Part shown: piece by piece, positions 6,022 through 9,486 of the stretch
Numbering within the stretch: the first letter of the stretch is position 1
Layout: each line of letters opens with the position of its first letter
Source: JBBRLA01 sp038231615
Lineage (GTDB): Bacteria > Myxococcota_A > Polyangia > Palsa-1104 > JAEUJZ01
Length of the DNA: 9,486 nt
Direction of reading: 5' to 3'
Assembly (NCBI GenBank): GCA_038231615.1
Contig: JBBRLA010000314.1
Coordinates: forward strand, 1-9,486
Notes under the pieces: model-generated
Database searches by the model: none
Told to the model about the DNA's origin: nothing
Seen by the model: only the letters and a program-made list of their open reading frames with translations
Program-made: the position numbers and the translations under genes

Positions 6022-7239
6022 TCAGACCAGGTCGAGGTCCTTTGGGGGCGCCCCCAGGCGATCGCGCCAGCCATCCTCCATCTTCTTGCGGTTGTCGCGG
6101 ATCCACTCGCGCACCCGCTTCGGCGGCGGGTCCTTGTGCATGCCCCGGGCGGTAAGGCCCAGGCTCATCAGCTTGCCGAAGCGGCCGGGCTGGTCCTCGG
6201 GCATGGACAGGGCCGCCTGCGCCTGTTCCCGCAGCAGGGTGCGGATGAGATGCTTGCCATAGGTCCACAGCACCCGGTCGGAGTCCTCGCAGTCCTGGGC
6301 GAGCTGGTCGGCAATCGCCCCCAGGGCGTCGAACTCGTCGTGCCAGGCCAAAAGCACCTCCAGCGACTCGGGGGCCACGCCACTGTCTGCGGCCAGCCAG
6401 GGCTCCTTCGGGAAGAGTTCGGCCAGGCAGGCGCGGGCCCGCACCACCGCATGGGAATCGGTGGCCTTGCGCAGATCGGCCAGCTCCTTCTCGATCTCCT
6501 CCTTGCGGTCTTCCTTCTCCCAGCCTTGCAGCGATAGGACCGGCACCTTCATGCCATGGATCAGCTCGTGGAGCGAACGGGTGCCTTCCCGCAGCGTCTG
6601 GTGCTGGATGGCCTGCCCCAGGGCGACGAAGTCTCGTGGCGCGGCGACCGCCCGGGGCCCCTTCATCCGTGGCGTGTGCCCGATGCCGTTGTCGTTGCCC
6701 AGGTCGTTGCGGCTGGGTTCTGATTCCGGGGACCGCAGCTTCTTGATGGCGGTGAAGCGCCGCCGCAACAGGATGCGGTCCTTGTCGGACAGCTCGGCGA
6801 GGCGCGTCTTGATGCTCTCCTCGATCCGGCGCAGGCCGCGGGTCAGCAGCAGGTCTGCGACGAGCATTCCGTCTTCGCGGGCGCGACGCACCACCCCGAT
6901 CGTGTAGTCCATCGAGAACAGGTCGTGGCACACCGAGGCGGCCTGATCGAACATCTCGGCGGTCAGCGAGGTGTCCTTGGCGTCGCTGTCCCCGTGGAAC
7001 TTGAGCTGGTACTGGAAGTGGTGCAGCCGCGAGGACCGCCCCAGGCGGTACCATTCGTCCACCACCGGCACCGGGACCAGCGCCCGCTCTTCGTCGGTCA
7101 GCCTGCAGGTGCCCAGGCGATCGCAGAGGAAAAGGAGCTTCTGGCCGACGTCACGGACGCTGGCGGGCGGCACGATGTTCTGGACCTGCAGCTTGCGGGC
7201 GATGGGCAGGGGGAGATCGGTCTCGAAAAAATGGATCAT
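6022..7239 (-). CDS. Unassigned 405-aa charged, mostly helical protein
   Basis: I do not recognise the family. The product starts MIHFFETDLPLPIARKLQ, has no signal peptide or membrane segment, and is rich in Glu, Arg, Asp and Leu, so it is probably soluble and cytosolic. A charged helical stretch KEDRKEEIEKELADLRK (242-258) may be a coiled coil. Cysteines at 39, 45, 104, 271 and 317 form no evident metal motif. The middle (170-200) is low in predicted structure (PESEPSRNDLGNDNG). The C-terminus is basic (PPPKRVREWIRDNRKK, 371-386). Codon choice is the GC-rich style of its neighbours, and the frame is long and intact, which supports a real gene. The start ATG 7239 has no clear Shine-Dalgarno. 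It is divergent from the 270-aa gene and upstream of gst on the same strand. Confidence 0.75.
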   Translation of the reverse strand: MIHFFETDLPLPIARKLQVQNIVPPASVRDVGQKLLFLCDRLGTCRLTDEERALVPVPVVDEWYRLGRSSRLHHFQYQLKFHGDSDAKDTSLTAEMFDQAASVCHDLFSMDYTIGVVRRAREDGMLVADLLLTRGLRRIEESIKTRLAELSDKDRILLRRRFTAIKKLRSPESEPSRNDLGNDNGIGHTPRMKGPRAVAAPRDFVALGQAIQHQTLREGTRSLHELIHGMKVPVLSLQGWEKEDRKEEIEKELADLRKATDSHAVVRARACLAELFPKEPWLAADSGVAPESLEVLLAWHDEFDALGAIADQLAQDCEDSDRVLWTYGKHLIRTLLREQAQAALSMPEDQPGRFGKLMSLGLTARGMHKDPPPKRVREWIRDNRKKMEDGWRDRLGAPPKDLDLV

Positions 7240-7400
7240 GAGGGGGACCTGGTCCAGCCAGGGGCGGCCGGCGCACTCTTATGTAGCGCATTTCCGGCCC
7301 ACGTGCAGCGCGAAGAAAGTGCCCACGCCGGGTGCAGGATATGCGCGGATGGAAAGGCGATTTTCTTCCACAAGCGGGATGCGCGGCGGGCCCTTTCCAC

Positions 7401-7412
7401 TATCATGCGGGC
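7401..7412 (+). promoter_or_regulatory. TATCAT box six nt before ATG 7413 (leaderless start candidate)
   Basis: TATCAT at 7401-7406 is followed by GCGGGC and then ATG 7413. A -10 hexamer six nucleotides from the start codon puts the expected transcription start on the A of ATG. No Shine-Dalgarno is present. No good -35 was found. Confidence 0.4.
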
Positions 7413-8225
7413 ATGAAGACCGAAGAGTCCCAAGGCACGGACCCGCCCGGCCAGGACGGCGAGGCCCCGGTGGTGAACCTGGCGCAGGTGCGGCAGCAGC
7501 GCAGCCAGCGCTTGAAGGAAGTAGAGGCCGCGCAGGCCGAGCGGCGGCGGCGGCTCTTCCGGCTGGAGCAGGAGCTGCAACTGAAGGTCCTGCACCACGT
7601 CATGCGCACCGGCAGGATGCTTTTCTCCGATTTCGCCGACCTCATCCGGTTGGGTATTGTCACCGACGACGAGAGCCACCTGCCGTGCCAGGTCCACGCG
7701 CGGGACACCAACCATTATTCCTGGGAGTCCGCCGCCTATGGCGAGGAGGCCGACGACCCGGACGAGGACCTCATCGATGGCCTGGTCGAGCAGCTCCGGC
7801 AGGCCGGGCTGAACGACGATGGGGCCGAGCTGCGCAGCATCATCGACAGCCGGAAGCACCACGTGCCGCCGGCCAACAAGGTCGTCTGCCCGCTCCTGTC
7901 CTACGGCGAAGACGAGGACCCGCCCTGCGCCTTCGCCCTGCAGAACCGCTTCACCTCGCGCTTCGAAGACGGAGAGCACCGGCGCTACCAGATCCTCCCC
8001 GACCCGGAGGACCCGGTGCTCAAGTCCAAGCTGCACCCCTGCGCGTTCCTGGGCAAGGAGATGTTTCGCCTGGTCATGCCTGGGGTGTGGCTGCCGGAGC
8101 AGCAGGACGCGACCCTGCCCAAAAGGAAGGCCCGGCCGCCCGGGACCGGGAACAAACCCGAACGCAAAGACGAGAAGCCAGAGACCCGAAGCCAGCCGCC
8201 GGCGGAGGCCCCCGAGGGCGAGTGA
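7413..8225 (+). CDS. Unassigned 270-aa protein with N-terminal coiled coil
   Basis: I do not recognise the family. The start is set at ATG 7413 because a TATCAT box precedes it by six bases; the open frame extends to 7332 but with poor coding character and no ribosome site. Residues about 22-62 (VRQQRSQRLKEVEAAQAERRRRLFRLEQEL region) form a strongly charged likely coiled coil. A compact middle follows, including MRTGRMLFSDFADLIRLGIV (64-83), an acidic patch EEADDPDEDL (111-120), and Cys at 92, 159, 172 and 210. The tail from about 233 is Lys/Pro/Glu-rich and looks disordered. There is no signal peptide or transmembrane segment. The gene is divergent from the 405-aa gene and 48 bp before the 253-aa gene in the same direction, so the three may be functionally linked. 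Confidence 0.75.
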   Translation: MKTEESQGTDPPGQDGEAPVVNLAQVRQQRSQRLKEVEAAQAERRRRLFRLEQELQLKVLHHVMRTGRMLFSDFADLIRLGIVTDDESHLPCQVHARDTNHYSWESAAYGEEADDPDEDLIDGLVEQLRQAGLNDDGAELRSIIDSRKHHVPPANKVVCPLLSYGEDEDPPCAFALQNRFTSRFEDGEHRRYQILPDPEDPVLKSKLHPCAFLGKEMFRLVMPGVWLPEQQDATLPKRKARPPGTGNKPERKDEKPETRSQPPAEAPEGE

Positions 8226-8260
8226 CGGCAGGCAGGGCGGCGCGGGGGACCGGGCCGGGC

Positions 8261-8273
8261 TATACTGTCCCCC
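8261..8273 (+). promoter_or_regulatory. TATACT box seven nt before ATG 8274 (leaderless start candidate)
   Basis: TATACT at 8261-8266 (one mismatch to TATAAT) is followed by GTCCCCC and ATG 8274. No Shine-Dalgarno lies upstream, so a leaderless or near-leaderless mRNA is plausible. The -35 region is GC-rich and unrecognisable. Confidence 0.45.
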
Positions 8274-9035
8274 ATGCTGCTGGCAGTCACCGAGATTCCC
8301 CAGGGCCCCGAGGTGCTGGATCGGGCCGCGTCCCTGTGCGGGCTGGTCCGCTACGACATGAACCAGCGGCTTTCCGGGCCGCTGCCGCGGATCATCATCA
8401 GCGCCCCGGAGGAAAAGATCGCCACGCTTGGCGAGGCGCTGACGGCGCTGGGGTTCATCAGTTTCCCCTGCGATCCGGCGGTGGTGCCGGGGGAGGCCGA
8501 GTGCCTGATGGCGCGGCGGCTGGAGTGGTCCCCGCAGGGCCTGGTCGTCTTTGACCGCGCAGACCGGCGCCACGAGTGCCCGCACTCGGCCATGGCCCTT
8601 ATCCAGCGGGGACAGCGGACCACCAAGACCACGACCACGTCGAAGACCACCGAGAAGAAGTTCTCCTTGAGCCGGGCGGCGATGTCGGGCGGCCTGATCC
8701 TGAACAAGAAGGTCGACAAGGAGACCACCCAGGAGTCGGTGGTCACCGAATCCTTTCTGGCCGTGCAGCGCGGTGACGGGGAGCCCGACATCCTGCTTTA
8801 TGAGCGGCGGCTGGACTATCGCTACCTGGGGGCGGACATGGCGCCGGCCAGCCAGGCCAACCTCCTGCGCACGGCGGAGCGCCTGCGCGCGGCGGCCCCG
8901 CACGTCCCCTTTGACGAGCGCATCGCCCGCTCGGCCTTCGTCAGCGGGCTCCCGCGAACCGCGGCGGACCCGGTAGACCTGGCCCTGTACCTGGTCCGTC
9001 TGGCGCAGCTTTGCCTGGGGCGGCTTCCGGGATAG
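8274..9035 (+). CDS. Unassigned 253-aa protein with Thr/Lys-rich linker
   Basis: I cannot place this protein in a family. It begins MLLAVTEIPQGPEVLDRAASL. Residues about 37-100 alternate beta-like and helical segments (PRIIISAPEEKIATLGEALTALGFISF), ending in GLVVFDRADRRHECPHSA (89-106); His100, Cys102 and His104 could bind metal or simply be structural. Then comes a low-complexity Thr/Lys stretch (114-129: RTTKTTTTSKTTEKK-like) followed by SLSRAAMSGGLILNKKV. The second half (about 155-245) holds SFLAVQRGDGEPDILLYERRLDYRYLG and a helical C-terminus. There is no signal peptide. The layout is two globular parts joined by a flexible linker, or one domain interrupted by it. It follows the 270-aa gene by 48 bp but has its own TATACT box, so it may be independently transcribed. 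Confidence 0.75.
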   Translation: MLLAVTEIPQGPEVLDRAASLCGLVRYDMNQRLSGPLPRIIISAPEEKIATLGEALTALGFISFPCDPAVVPGEAECLMARRLEWSPQGLVVFDRADRRHECPHSAMALIQRGQRTTKTTTTSKTTEKKFSLSRAAMSGGLILNKKVDKETTQESVVTESFLAVQRGDGEPDILLYERRLDYRYLGADMAPASQANLLRTAERLRAAAPHVPFDERIARSAFVSGLPRTAADPVDLALYLVRLAQLCLGRLPG

Positions 9036-9080
9036 CCGACCCCGGGCCAGCGCCTCGCTGCACTCGTTCCAGTTCGAGGG

Positions 9081-9109
9081 CCGGGGATTTTACCCTGGGG
9101 ATTCCCCGG
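9081..9109. terminator. Hairpin CCGGGGA-N15-TCCCCGG in convergent gap
   Basis: Perfect 7-bp GC-rich arms (9081-9087 and 9103-9109) lie between two convergent genes; an alternative shorter GGGG-ATT-CCCC stem is nested at 9097-9107. Placement suits a bidirectional terminator, but no clear T-tract follows on either strand. Confidence 0.35.
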
Positions 9110-9128
9110 ATCTGAAAGTGGACTCTGT

Positions 9129-9486
9129 TTAGCTTCGGCGGCCGGTGGGCCACTGGTGCTGGCTTTTCAGGTGTGTCCGCAGGGCGTCGAGCCCCTTTGT
9201 TTCCATCTTGCTGATGCGGGCCGCGCGAGCCGGGGTCAGCTTGATATCCAGCGCCTCGCACAGGTCCAAGATCCCCTTACGCAGGCCATCGGCTAGGCCC
9301 TCTGCCAGACCTTCTGCCAGACCTTCGCTGCGGCCCTTGGCCAGCGCCTCTTTCTGCACTGCCTCCAGGCTCGCGTAGCCCTTTTGGTTGAGCAGGTTGC
9401 GCAGCACCGCCTCCATCGAGGCCGCCGGGTCCACCAGCGCCCGGACCGGCACCGGGTTTTGCAGCACCCCCGCCGCCGTCAGCACC
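9129..9486 (-). CDS. 3' part of a gene with GLAE-repeat tail, Rpn/PD-(D/E)XK-transposase-like
   Basis: Only the C-terminal ~118 residues are inside the window; the frame is still open at the right edge, so the true start lies beyond it. The visible part contains EAVLRNLLNQKGYASLEAVQKEALAKGRSEG, then Gly-Leu-Ala-Glu repeats (about residues 54-68 of the visible part) and a short helical end, DLCEALDIKLTPARAARISKMETKGLDALRTHL. Tails of this kind, with repeated E-G-x-A-E-G, are usual in Rpn-family putative transposase/recombination-promoting nucleases and related PD-(D/E)XK proteins. The catalytic domain that would prove it is not in view. A coding 12-bp tandem repeat produces the GLAE units. It is convergent with the 253-aa gene across a 93-bp gap. 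Confidence 0.5.
   Translation of the reverse strand, partial: VLTAAGVLQNPVPVRALVDPAASMEAVLRNLLNQKGYASLEAVQKEALAKGRSEGLAEGLAEGLADGLRKGILDLCEALDIKLTPARAARISKMETKGLDALRTHLKSQHQWPTGRRS
9289..9324. repeat. 12-bp coding tandem repeat (TCTGCCAGACCT)
   Basis: Two perfect adjacent copies at 9301-9312 and 9313-9324 and a degenerate third (TCGGCTAGGCCC, 9289-9300). Being a multiple of three, unit gain or loss would change the number of GLAE units without a frameshift. Confidence 0.7.

Noticed and set aside
5945..7054. Upstream extension of the GST frame to 575 aa
   Set aside because: It overlaps the 405-aa gene in another frame, is Arg/Pro/Gly-rich, and the GST has its own start with AAGGAG and a family-typical N-terminus.
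7236..8903. 555-aa open frame on the minus strand across the 270- and 253-aa genes
   Set aside because: It runs through two plus-strand genes and their intergenic region without domain features and has the composition of an antisense shadow. The plus genes have better start signals, though neither side has recognised homology, so some doubt remains.
9064..9085. T-arm-like sequence CCAGTTCGAGGG suggesting a tRNA or attachment site
   Set aside because: No acceptor, D-arm or anticodon arm can be built around it; the match is a chance short motif.

Overview
The window is GC-rich, with G or C at most third codon positions and long chance open frames on the strand opposite real genes. This points to a high-GC proteobacterium-like or Myxococcota-like organism. 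The best clue is the first gene: a lipoprotein whose Cys is followed by a Pro/Asp/Leu linker (DLLAPADLSTSPDL), a style common in myxobacterial-type lipoproteins. The assignment is an inference; there is no rRNA, tRNA or other taxonomic marker in the window.

Left part (1-3077, minus strand): a predicted secreted lipoprotein of the 3-hydroxybutyrate oligomer hydrolase family (polyhydroxybutyrate breakdown), preceded on the same strand by an exported peptide methionine sulfoxide reductase A. Middle part (3078-5944): a divergent intergenic region, then two plus-strand genes. One is a stand-alone DsbD N-terminal-type periplasmic domain with its CxxxC pair. The other is an exported redoxin with a CPF peroxidatic/thiol site and a C-terminal GCSVK cysteine. 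Between them lies a four-copy tandem repeat of 29-30 bp with internal dyad symmetry. A cytosolic beta-class glutathione S-transferase (gstA-like) faces this pair convergently. Four neighbouring genes (msrA, DsbD_N-like, redoxin, gst) therefore use cysteine redox chemistry, and three of them are predicted to act outside the cytoplasm. A periplasmic repair/thiol relay is a reasonable but unproven reading.

Right part (6022-9486): three genes I cannot assign to a family. One is on the minus strand (405 aa). Two are divergent from it on the plus strand (270 and 253 aa), and these look leaderless: a TANNNT box sits 6-7 nt before each ATG and neither has a Shine-Dalgarno sequence. The window closes with the 3' part of a minus-strand gene carrying Gly-Leu-Ala-Glu repeats, like the tails of Rpn/PD-(D/E)XK putative transposase-nuclease proteins.

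I see no CRISPR array, insertion sequence ends, tRNA or rRNA. The items most worth follow-up are the repeat array, the split periplasmic redox set and the unassigned divergent trio.
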